Assembly (NCBI GenBank): GCA_944324475.1
Contig: CALUWK010000004.1
Location: forward strand, 25,899-89,898
Length of the DNA stretch: 64,000 nucleotides
Direction of reading: 5' to 3'
Source: Candidatus Gastranaerophilales bacterium
GTDB lineage: Bacteria; Cyanobacteriota; Vampirovibrionia; Gastranaerophilales; Gastranaerophilaceae
Notes under the pieces: model-generated
What the model was told of the DNA's origin: nothing
Database searches by the model: none
Seen by the model: the letters and a program-made list of their open reading frames with translations, nothing else
Part shown: piece by piece, positions 38,014 to 46,851 of the stretch
How the letters are laid out: each line of letters starts with the position of its first letter
Numbering within the stretch: position 1 is the first letter of the stretch
Translations under genes and position numbers: made by a program

Positions 38014-39048
38014 TTATTTTGTGAAGTCTTTTAGATCTTTTACTCTTAATGCAAGATATGGGTCAGTTTTACCTTTATCTATTAAAAACATTACAAAAGT
38101 TTTATCAAAGTTAAAATTTCTAGGTTTTGCTTTATCCTCCATTGGGGGCAGTGCTGCCATTTTTGTCATTATTGCAGCTTCTGACTTAACTTTTCCGCCT
38201 TTATTGTTGAGTTCAAGTTGTACTGTTTCAATGGCATCCGAGAACATTATATCTGTACCTTTGATTTGTTTATTGCAAAGTTCTGTGTATTTTCTTTCTT
38301 TTTTAATATTGAGGTTTGGAATTTTAAGGGTGTCTTGAGCTAAGAAAAATCTGTTTCCTTTGTATTTTTTGCTTTGTTTTTGCATTTCATTAAAAAGTTT
38401 ATTAAATTCATCTTTTTTATCGGTTCTATATAAATAAACTATATCGTTATTTTTTGTATAAAGTCTTACAGCATAATCGTTATCGTTGTTGTGAAATAAT
38501 ACGGCGAGGTTATCGTCAAGAATTTTGTCGGAATTTTTGGTTATTCCAAAAAAGTCATATTTTTCTTTAGAATTATTGAATTTTGATTTTTCTAATTTAT
38601 CAAATTCGTTTAAAAATTCAAATTCTTTTTTTAACATTGCATAAGCATAGTATTTGCCAAGTCCTCTTGACCAATCCATTGAATCTATTATGTCGCTTGT
38701 TTCATTGAATTTTTCAAGGATTGCTTTTTTAATTTCTTCTTTTGCTTCGGGAGATGTTTCTCCATAACTTGTTAAATAACTTTCGGGATTTAACATATCG
38801 GACTTAAATTCTTCTTTGTTAAGTCCTTTTAATTCATTGGTTTGTTTTTCTTTTACAAATTCAATATCGTGTTTTATGATATTGTTTTTCATATCATTAA
38901 ATACAAGTTGAAACGTTCCGACCCAGATTTTATTGTCTGCATTGGATTTTGATGAAAATAATGTCAGAATATCAGTTTTGCCGGAAGCACAAAAGGCAAT
39001 TCCCGAAAGCAAAAGAACTGATATTGCGGTTAATAGTGTTTTTTTCAT
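38014..39048 (-). CDS. Secreted serpin-like protein
   Basis: 344 aa with signal peptide ([21 protein letters not shown]). The C-terminal third follows the serpin plan: [18 protein letters not shown] (about 241-258, like 'lPkFkie...L...L'), then GTDIMFSDA, then [21 protein letters not shown] (about 275-295, split here as strand s5A plus hinge 'E.n.eGteAaAaT'), a loop of about 15 residues, and [23 protein letters not shown] (like 'DHPFlFfIrd..tg.iLFmGrv'). The N-terminal part is divergent. Likely a protease-inhibitor fold at the cell surface or in the periplasm; inhibition is inferred. Confidence 0.55.
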   Translation of the reverse strand: MKKTLLTAISVLLLSGIAFCASGKTDILTLFSSKSNADNKIWVGTFQLVFNDMKNNIIKHDIEFVKEKQTNELKGLNKEEFKSDMLNPESYLTSYGETSPEAKEEIKKAILEKFNETSDIIDSMDWSRGLGKYYAYAMLKKEFEFLNEFDKLEKSKFNNSKEKYDFFGITKNSDKILDDNLAVLFHNNDNDYAVRLYTKNNDIVYLYRTDKKDEFNKLFNEMQKQSKKYKGNRFFLAQDTLKIPNLNIKKERKYTELCNKQIKGTDIMFSDAIETVQLELNNKGGKVKSEAAIMTKMAALPPMEDKAKPRNFNFDKTFVMFLIDKGKTDPYLALRVKDLKDFTK

Positions 39049-39111
39049 GGTTTTCTCCTCTTTTCTTTAATTTCAATATAGCATAAAATCTTTTTATGTT
39101 AAAATTTAGCT

Positions 39112-40335
39112 ATGACTGAATTATTAATGCCTGCAGGAAGCTTGGAGAAAATGAAATATGCCTTTCAATATGGGGCAGATGCTTGTTATCTTGGATTAGC
39201 AGATTTTTCATTGCGCGCATTAAGAAAAGGTGAATTGATTGATGAAAACAATCTCAAAGAAGCAGTTGATATAGCAAATTCCTTTAATAAAAAAGTATAC
39301 TGTACTTTTAATATTTTTGCGTACGATGATGATATAAAAAAACTTGAAGAAAAAATTGAAATTATAAAAGATGCTTGTGTTCATGCTGTTATTATAAGTG
39401 ACTTTGGTATTTATAGAATAATTAAAAAGTATTTTTCTGATATAGACATTCATATTTCGACTCAAACAAATATTTTAAATTCAGAAACAGTTAAATTTTG
39501 GCGTGATTTAGGTGCTTCGAGAGTAATTTTGGCGAGAGAACTCTCTTTTAAACAGATTGAAAAAATTAGAAAAGAAGTTCCTGATATTGAGCTTGAAATG
39601 TTTGTTCACGGAGCTCAGTGTATGGCATATTCGGGAAGATGTCTTTTGTCTGATTATATGACTCAGGGAAAAAGAAAAGCAAATCTTGGAAATTGTGCTC
39701 AAGCGTGCAGGTGGAGTTACAAATTAATTGAAGAAACGAGGCCTGATGAATCTTATGAGATTATAGAAAATGAAAAAGGCACTCATATAATGTCTACTAA
39801 GGATTTATGTTTGATACGATATGTTAAAGACTTAAGAGATATTGGCATTGATTCTTTTAAGATTGAAGGCAGAACAAAGAGTCTATATTATGTTTCCACT
39901 GTTGCAAAAACATATAGAAAAGTTTTAGATAATGAATGGGATATTGATTTTGCCTTTGGGGAGCTTAAAAAAGCAGGAAACAGGGGTTATACGGAAGGCT
40001 TTTTCTTGGGAAATAATAATAGCGAAAGTTATTCTTATGACATATCTAAAGGACTTGCAGGGGCTGATTTTCTCGGAGTTTTTCTTGAGGATTTAGGTGA
40101 TGACAGGTTTAAATTGTTAATTAAAAATAAAATCAATTTGAATGATAAAATAGAAATAATTACTCCTAATTTTTCAACTGTGGCAAATGTTTTAAAAATA
40201 GTGCATGAAAAAAAGGGTGAGGTTTATGTCGCAAATACAAATGATGAAATAATTATTGAATTTGCTTGTTCGGACACAAATTGGAAAAAGGAAGCAGATT
40301 ATGCACTTGCAAGGACATTGGGAATAAAGGAATAA
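39112..40335 (+). CDS. Peptidase U32-family tRNA hydroxylation protein (TrhP-like)
   Basis: 407 aa. U32 proteins of the TrhP group make 5-hydroxyuridine at tRNA position 34 and bind an Fe-S cluster. Visible are ELLMPAGSLEKMKYAFQYGADA at the start, the family signature ELEMFVHGAQCMAYSGRC (about 161-178), LGNCAQACRW, and DSFKIEGRTKSLYYV. The cysteines match the cluster ligands. The next gene, yqeG, starts 3 nt later. Confidence 0.88.
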   Translation: MTELLMPAGSLEKMKYAFQYGADACYLGLADFSLRALRKGELIDENNLKEAVDIANSFNKKVYCTFNIFAYDDDIKKLEEKIEIIKDACVHAVIISDFGIYRIIKKYFSDIDIHISTQTNILNSETVKFWRDLGASRVILARELSFKQIEKIRKEVPDIELEMFVHGAQCMAYSGRCLLSDYMTQGKRKANLGNCAQACRWSYKLIEETRPDESYEIIENEKGTHIMSTKDLCLIRYVKDLRDIGIDSFKIEGRTKSLYYVSTVAKTYRKVLDNEWDIDFAFGELKKAGNRGYTEGFFLGNNNSESYSYDISKGLAGADFLGVFLEDLGDDRFKLLIKNKINLNDKIEIITPNFSTVANVLKIVHEKKGEVYVANTNDEIIIEFACSDTNWKKEADYALARTLGIKE

Positions 40336-40338
40336 TAT

Positions 40339-40818
40339 ATGTTTTTAACTCCTGATTATAATATTGAATCAATTTATGATATTAATATCGAAGAATTAAA
40401 AAAAAGGAGAATAAAAGCTCTTTTTTTTGATTTGGATTCAACTTTGATGAAATCTAAAAGCGGAAAGTTTGCTTATAAAACTTTGCAGTTTCTTGACGAT
40501 TTAAAGTTAAATTTTAAACTTGCAATAATTACAAATAATAAAAATATAGATTATATTAAAAAAGCTGAAGCGCAAATTGATATACCAATTTATTCAAAGG
40601 CTAAAAAACCCAGCACGGTTGTTTTATTTAAAGCTTGTGATGATTTTGATGTAGAACCAAATAATGTTGCAATGGTTGGAGACAGACCCCTAAGTGATAT
40701 TTTAGGCGGCAAAAATGCTGGTATGGTAACAATTTTGGTTGATTCAATTTCAAAAGATGAAGAAAATTTTGTTGTTCGTTTTGCAAGATTTATGGAAAGA
40801 TTAATAATTAAAAAATAA
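40339..40818 (+). CDS. yqeG: YqeG-family HAD phosphatase
   Basis: 159 aa HAD-IIIA hydrolase. LFFDLDSTLMKSKSG holds the nucleophile Asp (about 31-45), ITNNK is motif II, and AMVGDRPLSDILGGKNAG is motif III/IV. Homologues act on phosphatidylglycerolphosphate or unknown substrates; the reaction is not settled by sequence. Co-transcribed with the trhP-like gene. Confidence 0.88.
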   Translation: MFLTPDYNIESIYDINIEELKKRRIKALFFDLDSTLMKSKSGKFAYKTLQFLDDLKLNFKLAIITNNKNIDYIKKAEAQIDIPIYSKAKKPSTVVLFKACDDFDVEPNNVAMVGDRPLSDILGGKNAGMVTILVDSISKDEENFVVRFARFMERLIIKK

Positions 40819-40819
40819 A

Positions 40820-41041
40820 TTATTTTAATAGAAAACCTAATGCGAAAGTTGAAATGATAAAAATACCTACAAAAAAGTATGTAACTCTATTCAAACCTTT
40901 TTCTGTTGATTTTTGTGATGAAAACAGTTGACTTGCAGCACCAATTGATGCCATTCCATCTCCTTTTGGAGAATGAAGGAGTATTAATATTACGCTAAAT
41001 ATTGCACTTATTATTTGCAGAGTGTAGAAAAACGTTGTCAT
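40820..41041 (-). CDS. secG: Protein translocase subunit SecG
   Basis: 73 aa with two hydrophobic helices (about 4-22, 53-71) around the conserved loop LLHSPKGDGMASIGAA, where SecG has 'Q.gKg.GL.g.fG'. Supports SecYE-mediated export. Ends 1 nt from the yqeG stop. Confidence 0.9.
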   Translation of the reverse strand: MTTFFYTLQIISAIFSVILILLHSPKGDGMASIGAASQLFSSQKSTEKGLNRVTYFFVGIFIISTFALGFLLK

Positions 41042-41106
41042 TTTGTATCCTTTTTTAATTCTATATTAAAAATATCATAAAAATATTTTTTTTTCTATAA
41101 TTCAAA

Positions 41107-41766
41107 CTAGAATTTAACAAAAAGTTTTAATTTTCCATCATTTCCTCTAAAGTTTATCCAACCTGTTTTAACTTGATTATTTATATCGTTAACTTTTACA
41201 AGTAGCCAATTTCCTCTGATTAGCCATGGGCTAATCATTTTTGGAAGTTCTATTGAACCAGTCGTATTTGTTTGTTTCAGTGGTGCAGCATATAGAATTT
41301 TATCTGTTTTTTGGAGATCTTTAAATAGATAAAGTCCGTATTTTTTTCCATAAATATTAAAAAAATCACTCCAATTATAGAATTTATTTTTTGCATCTTC
41401 TTTTACCCATCCGCAAACGGGATTTTGTGATTGGTTAAAACAAACCAAATTCCAACCTTCGGTTTCATCAAGTGTGGTTAATAGAGCAATTTTTTTAGAT
41501 TGACTAAAAGCAGCAAAAACTTCGTCTTGAGTACATCTTGATTTATTTTCAATACAACTTGTTTCTCCTGTTGTGTAATCAAAATTCAATGATTCTAAAA
41601 TTTTTCCGTCTTTTGAAGGAGTTTGGCGTAAGACAGTTGGACTTGTAACACTTGTATAGCCTATGCCGTATCTTCTGAGTGAATTAATATAGTACGGCAG
41701 TACATCGGCAAAAACAATGTTACAAGCTAAGATTGATGTAAGAATCAGAATTGATATTTTTTTCAT
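41107..41766 (-). CDS. Secreted protein with SH3-like domains
   Basis: 219 aa with signal peptide (cleavage after FA, residue 20). Two SH3-like segments are suggested: SPTVLRQTPSKDGKILESL ... GWNLVCFNQSQNPVCGWVKE, and a C-terminal one ... WLLVKVNDINNQVKTGWINF. Two Cys pairs could form disulfides (CIENKSRC; C...C). Such domains bind peptidoglycan or proteins in the periplasm; exact role unknown. Confidence 0.75.
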   Translation of the reverse strand: MKKISILILTSILACNIVFADVLPYYINSLRRYGIGYTSVTSPTVLRQTPSKDGKILESLNFDYTTGETSCIENKSRCTQDEVFAAFSQSKKIALLTTLDETEGWNLVCFNQSQNPVCGWVKEDAKNKFYNWSDFFNIYGKKYGLYLFKDLQKTDKILYAAPLKQTNTTGSIELPKMISPWLIRGNWLLVKVNDINNQVKTGWINFRGNDGKLKLFVKF

Positions 41767-41823
41767 TTATCCCTCAATTAAAGAATTACTCTTTTTTTTA
41801 AAAAAATCAATTACTAGTAAGGA

Positions 41824-43068
41824 TTAAAAATGAAATCCGTCTTCTTTCATGCGTTTTATTACTTCTGTTAAATCTTCATCAGAAGCCACAACGGATAATC
41901 TTACGTATCTTGTTGCATTTTTTGCAAATCCTGTTCCCGGAACTATTACAATACCAGATTTTTCAAGCATATCATCGGCAAAGGCTTTACAGTCAGAATA
42001 CCTTTCAGGTATTTTAAGCCAAAGATAAAATGTTGCTTTTGGCATTTTGACGTTGTAGCCCAGTGAATTTAAGCCATCAACAAATTTTTGAATTTTATTT
42101 TTAAATTTAATGTTTTGTTCGTCAATATAATTTTGTCCTTCCGGACTTTCTAATAAATCGGCACCTGCATATTGTATTACTTTAAAAACCCCTGTATCAA
42201 CGGTTGATTTTGAGCGAGAAAGCATGGTTATAATGTCTTTATTACCACATGCCCATCCAAGACGCCAACCTGTCATTGCGTAAGATTTTGAAAAGCTGTA
42301 AAATTCAATGCAACAATCCATTGCTCCTTTGCATTCAAGAGCTGAGTGTGGTTTATAACTTTCATCATAGTACATTTCACAATAAGCATTATCTGAGATA
42401 AGTATAATTTCATGCTTTTTACAAAAATCTACACAATGTTGCAAATAATTTAAATCACAAGTACAACCCAAGGGGTTATTTGGATAGTTAATCAAAAGAG
42501 CTTTTATTTTATTTGGGTCATTGCCTTCTTTTATATATTCTTCAAGCACTTTTTCCATATTTGGAGTGAAATTATTTTCTTCATTTAATTCAATTCCATA
42601 AGCTTTTGCACCTGCAATTTTAATCATTTGAGTATACGAAGCGTATCCTGGTGATGGAATTAATATGACATCTTTTTCTTCTTCCTTTTGTTTTGCATTG
42701 ACAAGTGCCTTTATTAGGTTTGCAATGCCTTCTTTTGAGCCTATTAATGAACATATTTCTGTCTTAGGATTAAGTTCTACATTAAATCTTTCTTTCATTC
42801 TTTTGGCAACTGCTTCAAGGAATTTTACTTCTCCTTTTGGAGTTGTATAAGTATGTAAATTGCTAAAACTCATATAGTCTATTGCTTTTTTAATCACAAA
42901 ATCAGGAACAGGATCGACAGGTGCTCCCATTGAAAGAGGAATAGGGGTACGATTTTTTACTTTTAATTTTGGCGTAAGTTCAACTTGACGTGCTTTAATT
43001 TCAAACATAATATAATTTTTCATATTTTGAATTTCATTGTTAAAAAGTTTTTTGATATTTTCTTCCAT
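41824..43068 (-). CDS. dapL: LL-diaminopimelate aminotransferase-like enzyme (class I/II)
   Basis: 414 aa PLP aminotransferase. Makes LL-DAP from tetrahydrodipicolinate if DapL. TYTTPKGEVKFLEAVAKR, LIGSKEGIANLIKAL (GSKEGI is typical of DapL), INYPNNPLGCT, ISDNAYCEMYY, and the PLP lysine in FYSFSKSYAMTGWRLGW. DapL is used by cyanobacteria for lysine and peptidoglycan, so it fits the suspected lineage, but related transaminases share these motifs. Confidence 0.8.
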   Translation of the reverse strand: MEENIKKLFNNEIQNMKNYIMFEIKARQVELTPKLKVKNRTPIPLSMGAPVDPVPDFVIKKAIDYMSFSNLHTYTTPKGEVKFLEAVAKRMKERFNVELNPKTEICSLIGSKEGIANLIKALVNAKQKEEEKDVILIPSPGYASYTQMIKIAGAKAYGIELNEENNFTPNMEKVLEEYIKEGNDPNKIKALLINYPNNPLGCTCDLNYLQHCVDFCKKHEIILISDNAYCEMYYDESYKPHSALECKGAMDCCIEFYSFSKSYAMTGWRLGWACGNKDIITMLSRSKSTVDTGVFKVIQYAGADLLESPEGQNYIDEQNIKFKNKIQKFVDGLNSLGYNVKMPKATFYLWLKIPERYSDCKAFADDMLEKSGIVIVPGTGFAKNATRYVRLSVVASDEDLTEVIKRMKEDGFHF

Positions 43069-43149
43069 ATTTACCTCAATTTTTTTATTTTAGTATTATA
43101 CAACTTCATAAAGATTTAGTAAAATAATTTTACTTTTAAATTTATTTGC

Positions 43150-43178
43150 TTTAAAAAAAACTAAAAATGAGGTATAAT
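43150..43178 (+). promoter_or_regulatory. Predicted hpf promoter
   Basis: -35 TTTAAA (43150-43155), 17-nt spacer, perfect -10 TATAAT (43173-43178). The transcript would carry a small hairpin (GCGAGAT / ATCTGCGC, 43187-43208) before the ribosome site. Confidence 0.5.
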
Positions 43179-43225
43179 ATATAAATGCGAGATGGAGATA
43201 ATCTGCGCTAGAAACGGAGAAATTT

Positions 43226-43579
43226 ATGCACATCCACGTTAACGGACGTAACATTGAAATTACTGATGCAATTAAAGCTTACGTTAAAGAAAAAGCGGGT
43301 AAGGTAGTAGCTCATTATGAACAGATTGATTCAATAGATGCTGTTTTATCTGTAATTAAAAACCCCTCCGTTAGTGATTCTCATATTGCTGAGATTAACT
43401 GCAAAATCGGCGGCGAAACAATTAGAGTTGAAGAAAAAGCTGAAAATATGTATGCTTCAATCGACCTTGTGTGTGATAAACTTGACAGGCAGGTTCGTAA
43501 ATTTAAAGAAAAAGGACTTTCTAAATCAAAAGGTGGTGTTGAATCTATCAGAACAACACAAACAGAACAAGAAGTATAA
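43226..43579 (+). CDS. hpf: Ribosome hibernation-promoting factor, short form
   Basis: 117 aa, the short HPF/YfiA type without the long-form C-terminal dimerisation domain. MHIHVNGRNIEITDAIKAYVKEKAG is the beta-alpha start, and the C-terminal helix carries the basic DKLDRQVRKFKEK. Binds the 30S decoding centre in slow growth. True cyanobacteria usually have the long LrtA form, so the short form is notable. Ribosome site GGAG. Confidence 0.92.
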   Translation: MHIHVNGRNIEITDAIKAYVKEKAGKVVAHYEQIDSIDAVLSVIKNPSVSDSHIAEINCKIGGETIRVEEKAENMYASIDLVCDKLDRQVRKFKEKGLSKSKGGVESIRTTQTEQEV

Positions 43580-43589
43580 TAAAAGTTAT

Positions 43590-43613
43590 AAAGTGGGGTT
43601 TAAGCCCCACTTT
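43590..43613 (+). terminator. Intrinsic terminator after hpf
   Basis: AAAGTGGGG / CCCCACTTT 9-bp stem, 6-nt loop, then TT; 10 nt after the hpf stop and ending where the convergent TPR gene ends. Confidence 0.85.
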
Positions 43614-44234
43614 TTAAGTTTTATTATGTGTTTCATCAATTTTATCTTTTATGATTTTTTTAAAAAGTATTGCAGGGTAGTAATCAGATACAATATCTAA
43701 AACTTTATTTATTAAATCCAGTGCTTCTTTTAAATCATTTTTTAAAAAGTGACACTGAGAAAGTATTAAAAATGCTTCAGGATCGCAATAAAACAGTCTT
43801 AAACTTTTTTTGCAAAATGTTATTGCAAGGTCAAAGTAACCGTTTGAATATAATGCTCTTGCTATAAATTTATAACTTTCAGGATTGGAACGATATAAAA
43901 AATCACAGCAGCTGATAAGGTTTTCTGCCCATTCTATTAAATTATTTTCAAGAAAAAGATTTAAATATATTTCAAGTTGTGCTCTGGTTTGAAAAAAACT
44001 TGGTTGTTTGTTCATTTTTAATTTAATTAAATCTAAAATAACCAGCCCAAATTGACATGCGGGACAATGTTTTTTATTTTGTGACCAGAATTTTTTAGCT
44101 TCTTTTTCATTTTTTAAAAGTAAATTACAAAGCCCGAGCGCATAGTTGTTGTTAATTTTTGAAAAAAGCTCTAGGGCCTCATTGTACTCTTTCTTGTAAA
44201 AGTGTTCTTTAGCTTTTAATTCAATTTTGGTCAT
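43614..44234 (-). CDS. TPR-like protein downstream of csrA
   Basis: 206 aa, no signal or membrane segment. TPR-like helices at both ends: AKEHFYKKEYNEALELFSKI and YALGLCNLLLKNEKEAKKFW near the N-terminus, then ALYSNGYFDLAITFCKKSL and CHFLKNDLKEALDLINKVL at the C-terminus. It overlaps csrA by 14 nt, hence translationally coupled. May be a cytosolic partner for flagellar or secretion components; role unknown. Confidence 0.75.
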   Translation of the reverse strand: MTKIELKAKEHFYKKEYNEALELFSKINNNYALGLCNLLLKNEKEAKKFWSQNKKHCPACQFGLVILDLIKLKMNKQPSFFQTRAQLEIYLNLFLENNLIEWAENLISCCDFLYRSNPESYKFIARALYSNGYFDLAITFCKKSLRLFYCDPEAFLILSQCHFLKNDLKEALDLINKVLDIVSDYYPAILFKKIIKDKIDETHNKT

Positions 44235-44493
44235 TTCTTTGAATTTTCTTCATTAAATCAAAAGAGCCTTGTTTTTGAGTAGGTTTAAGTTTGTTTATAG
44301 AATCAATATCGATTTCCATTGCTTGTTTATTTGATTTTTTGATTTCGTTATATATTTCTTCTCTGTATATTTGAACATTATTTGGAGCATTTACACCGAT
44401 TTTAACGGAATTTTTGTAGCTTTCAAGTATGACAATTTCTATATTGTCGTTTATTATCAATTTTTGGTTTATTTTTCTTGTTAAAATTAACAT
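44221..44493 (-). CDS. csrA: Carbon storage regulator CsrA
   Basis: 90 aa. RNA-binding dimer that blocks translation at GGA-containing sites. Standard start MLILTRKINQKLIINDNIEI and VKIGVNAPNNVQIYREEIY in place of the usual 'VRIGI.AP..V.VhR.Ei'. The C-terminal ~30 residues extend beyond the usual 61-75. FliW upstream (2-nt gap) is its protein antagonist in many bacteria. Confidence 0.95.
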   Translation of the reverse strand: MLILTRKINQKLIINDNIEIVILESYKNSVKIGVNAPNNVQIYREEIYNEIKKSNKQAMEIDIDSINKLKPTQKQGSFDLMKKIQRNDQN

Positions 44494-44495
44494 AA

Positions 44496-44954
44496 TTATT
44501 CTTCCGTATTTTCTTTTTCAAATAATTTATGCCTTACTTCAAAATCGGTATTTTTTAAAATTATTTGCATTGCTTTTTTATTTTTTAAATTCATAATAAT
44601 AGGCGCAAGCATGTTTATGGTTGCATCTGTTGGATTTGAAGAAGGTATGTTTGCAATATTACATACAAATACCTCATCTGCTGATTCAATCCCCAGAAGT
44701 TCTGCTTCTTCATCTGGAATATTAAATTGATAATCTATTCCAAAAAAGCTGCATAAGGTAATGGGAAAAGCTAAATCGCAATCTTCCATGGACTGAAGCC
44801 ATTTAAAAGGTGAATCAGGTTTGTAGTCAACTATGGCATATTGTTTTAAGTTTTTAAAGCCTATAATCGGAGAAACAAAATCAAAAATGGCATCTTTATC
44901 TACCTCTATTTCTCCAAATTTAGTGGTTTTTATTGTAATAGTGTCGTTTTCCAT
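44496..44954 (-). CDS. fliW: Flagellar assembly factor FliW
   Basis: 152 aa. FliW binds CsrA and flagellin, linking flagellin export to translation. FGEIEVDKDAIFDFVSPIIGFKNLKQYAIVD at the start (split motif 'G.i.v.....f.F..Gl.Gf......al'), SPFKWLQSMEDCDLAFPI, and DATINMLAPIIMNLKNKKAMQII are the family blocks. fliW-csrA order is the classical one. Confidence 0.93.
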   Translation of the reverse strand: MENDTITIKTTKFGEIEVDKDAIFDFVSPIIGFKNLKQYAIVDYKPDSPFKWLQSMEDCDLAFPITLCSFFGIDYQFNIPDEEAELLGIESADEVFVCNIANIPSSNPTDATINMLAPIIMNLKNKKAMQIILKNTDFEVRHKLFEKENTEE

Positions 44955-44956
44955 GT

Positions 44957-45784
44957 TTATATTCCGTAATTTGTAAAATTATTTTGTTGGTTGGTTAATG
45001 CATTATATAAAAACATTTTTGTAATTTCCGGATTTTGCTCACCATTTTGTAGCATTGCTTTATATATGTTGTTATTATTCAAAAGCATCGTTGGATTTAT
45101 TTGATTTAAAGGTAAATTCATAGGATTAAGATTGTATGCTGTTTGATTTAATTCAAAAGGATTTATCCCTATTTTAGAAAGAGTATTAAGAGCTGCGGCT
45201 ATTTCTTCATTTGTAGGTATAGCGGCGCTTGATTTTAAAGGTTGATTTTGTTCTTGTTGTTTTTTTATGTATTCGCTTTCTTGAAGTTTTCGCTCCATTC
45301 TTTCTCTTGTAATTCTATCCATTGCAGCAGGATGGATTTTTCTGCCAGAGCGAATAAATTTTGAAATATCATCAAGTTCTTGTTGATTATCTGCTTCGGG
45401 CTTTGCGGTTGTACATTCTGGATTGTCGGAATTTTCCAGACAATTTAGCGCTCGTTGCGAGTAATAAGTTAATGTAAGATTGTCATCTTTTTTAACTATT
45501 TCGTCATATAAAATTTTTGCTTCTTCTTTGTATCCTAATTTTGTATAGCATAAGGCAAGATAATATTTAGCAAGTGTATTATCTTTTTCTTTTTTTATTA
45601 CTGCTTCTAAGTCTACCATAGCACCGGTGTAGTTTTCTTGTTTATATTTTAAAATACAGGGTTTTAATGAAGGACTTACGTAGGGCGCTTTTGGTGTTAC
45701 GTAGTTCGTACTTGCCAATGTTGTGTTGTTGATCAAACTGGTGATAGCTATACTTGCAAAGATAAGTAAAAATGTTTTTTTCAT
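44957..45784 (-). CDS. Secreted TPR protein
   Basis: 275 aa with signal peptide (cleavage near TLA-S, residue 24). Two TPR-like units, about 39-105 (LKYKQENYTGAMVDLEAVI, YYLALCYTKLGYKEEAKILY). The C-terminal 150 residues are Asn/Gln-rich and low in complexity (AYNLNPMNLPLNQINP), probably unstructured. Ends 2 nt before fliW and probably begins that operon. Confidence 0.75.
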   Translation of the reverse strand: MKKTFLLIFASIAITSLINNTTLASTNYVTPKAPYVSPSLKPCILKYKQENYTGAMVDLEAVIKKEKDNTLAKYYLALCYTKLGYKEEAKILYDEIVKKDDNLTLTYYSQRALNCLENSDNPECTTAKPEADNQQELDDISKFIRSGRKIHPAAMDRITRERMERKLQESEYIKKQQEQNQPLKSSAAIPTNEEIAAALNTLSKIGINPFELNQTAYNLNPMNLPLNQINPTMLLNNNNIYKAMLQNGEQNPEITKMFLYNALTNQQNNFTNYGI

Positions 45785-45963
45785 TTATAAATCCTTTTTA
45801 GTTTTTATTTAATATTTTTTTTGAATATGACAACATATAATACCAATTATATCGTAATATTATTTTTAATCTTGAATAAGTCTTGATTTTTTCCTCTATT
45901 TGGTTGAAGTTAAATTTAAAAAAATTGTAAATTAAAATACAGTTAAGATATAATTTGTTTATT

Positions 45964-46179
45964 ATGAAGGTTAAAATTAAAGAAGCGGCTAAATTAAAAA
46001 AAAATTATAGTCTTTATAGGTTGGCTCAGGAGATGAATTTGCCTCAACAAACCGTATATTCTTGGGCACGTGGCAGAACTCAACCTTCATATCTTAATTT
46101 GGATAGGTTGTGTAACGTGTTGGAATGTAAAATAGAAGATTTACTTGAAGCAGAGCCTTTTCAAAATAAATTATTTTAA
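45964..46179 (+). CDS. Small XRE-family DNA-binding protein
   Basis: 71 aa HTH of the Cro/C1 (HTH_26) type: YSLYRLAQEMNLPQQTVYSWARG is the helix-turn-helix (about 14-36), followed by TQPSYLNLDRLCNVLECKIEDLLE. Start taken at the ATG (45964); the TTG three codons earlier is less likely. Monocistronic, ending in a strong terminator; no paired toxin gene adjacent, though it could regulate the AAA trio or TPR operon around it. Confidence 0.85.
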   Translation: MKVKIKEAAKLKKNYSLYRLAQEMNLPQQTVYSWARGRTQPSYLNLDRLCNVLECKIEDLLEAEPFQNKLF

Positions 46180-46202
46180 AAAAGAGCCTCGAGGCTCTTT
46201 TT
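46179..46202. terminator. Bidirectional intrinsic terminator after the XRE gene
   Basis: Perfect palindrome AAAAAGAGCCTC / GAGGCTCTTTTT without spacer, at the XRE stop codon; also lies just past the end of the convergent tagged gene (46213). Confidence 0.8.
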
Positions 46203-46212
46203 GTTACCTATA

Positions 46213-46731
46213 TTAATAATGCTGAGTTTTTGTGGCATGGTCTACATTTGCATTTTTAATGTTAGCATTAATTTTTCCTTGTATTGTTCTGTATGTAAGA
46301 ATACCAAGACCGGCGATTGTTGAGAGTGCAGCTGTTGCTTTATTATTTTTTAGATAATTTTTGTAAAATTTAACTGGTAAAGATGCGATATTTTTTAAAT
46401 TTTCAACAGGTGCTTTGGTTAAAATCGCGGGAACGAATTTTATAATTTCCCATGCAGCTTTTGCACTATCTGATATAACGCCTTTTAATGTTTTAAAAAT
46501 ATTTGCATTTGATTCTTTGATGTTTTTTCCAACAAGACCAATAAGTGCTGTTACGCCAATGCATTCAACTGTACCTTTTGCAACCCCCCTTGTTGTTGAG
46601 GTTACTTCGTTAACACTTTTTATGATATTGATAAATTTCTTTTTTATAGATGTTTTTTCATTTTGCGTACTTGTTGTTTGTTCGTTTGCTTTAAAGCTTA
46701 TATTGGTATTGTATTTTAATGGTTGAATCAT
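46213..46731 (-). CDS. Tagged hypothetical protein with hydrophobic Gly/Ala segments
   Basis: 172 aa, not recognised. N-terminal tag NTNISFKANEQ at residues 8-18. A low-complexity Ser/Thr/Gln stretch follows, then amphipathic, Ala/Val-rich helices (GVAKGTVECIGVTALIGLVGK; AALSTIAGLGILTYRTI) that may insert in a membrane. It lies 120 nt downstream of the AAA gene on the same strand and may be part of the same transcript. Confidence 0.7.
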   Translation of the reverse strand: MIQPLKYNTNISFKANEQTTSTQNEKTSIKKKFINIIKSVNEVTSTTRGVAKGTVECIGVTALIGLVGKNIKESNANIFKTLKGVISDSAKAAWEIIKFVPAILTKAPVENLKNIASLPVKFYKNYLKNNKATAALSTIAGLGILTYRTIQGKINANIKNANVDHATKTQHY

Positions 46732-46851
46732 TTTGCGCTACCTTTACACACCTTACATATATAAGTAAACACCTAAATATAAAAAATTGCCTTTTTGTAT
46801 ACTTATTTTACAAAAATTTACACCTAAAATCAATTAAATATGTGGATGAAA

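Noticed and set aside
45964..46179. Antitoxin half of a toxin-antitoxin pair
   Set aside because: No co-directional small partner gene. It has its own terminator and stands alone.
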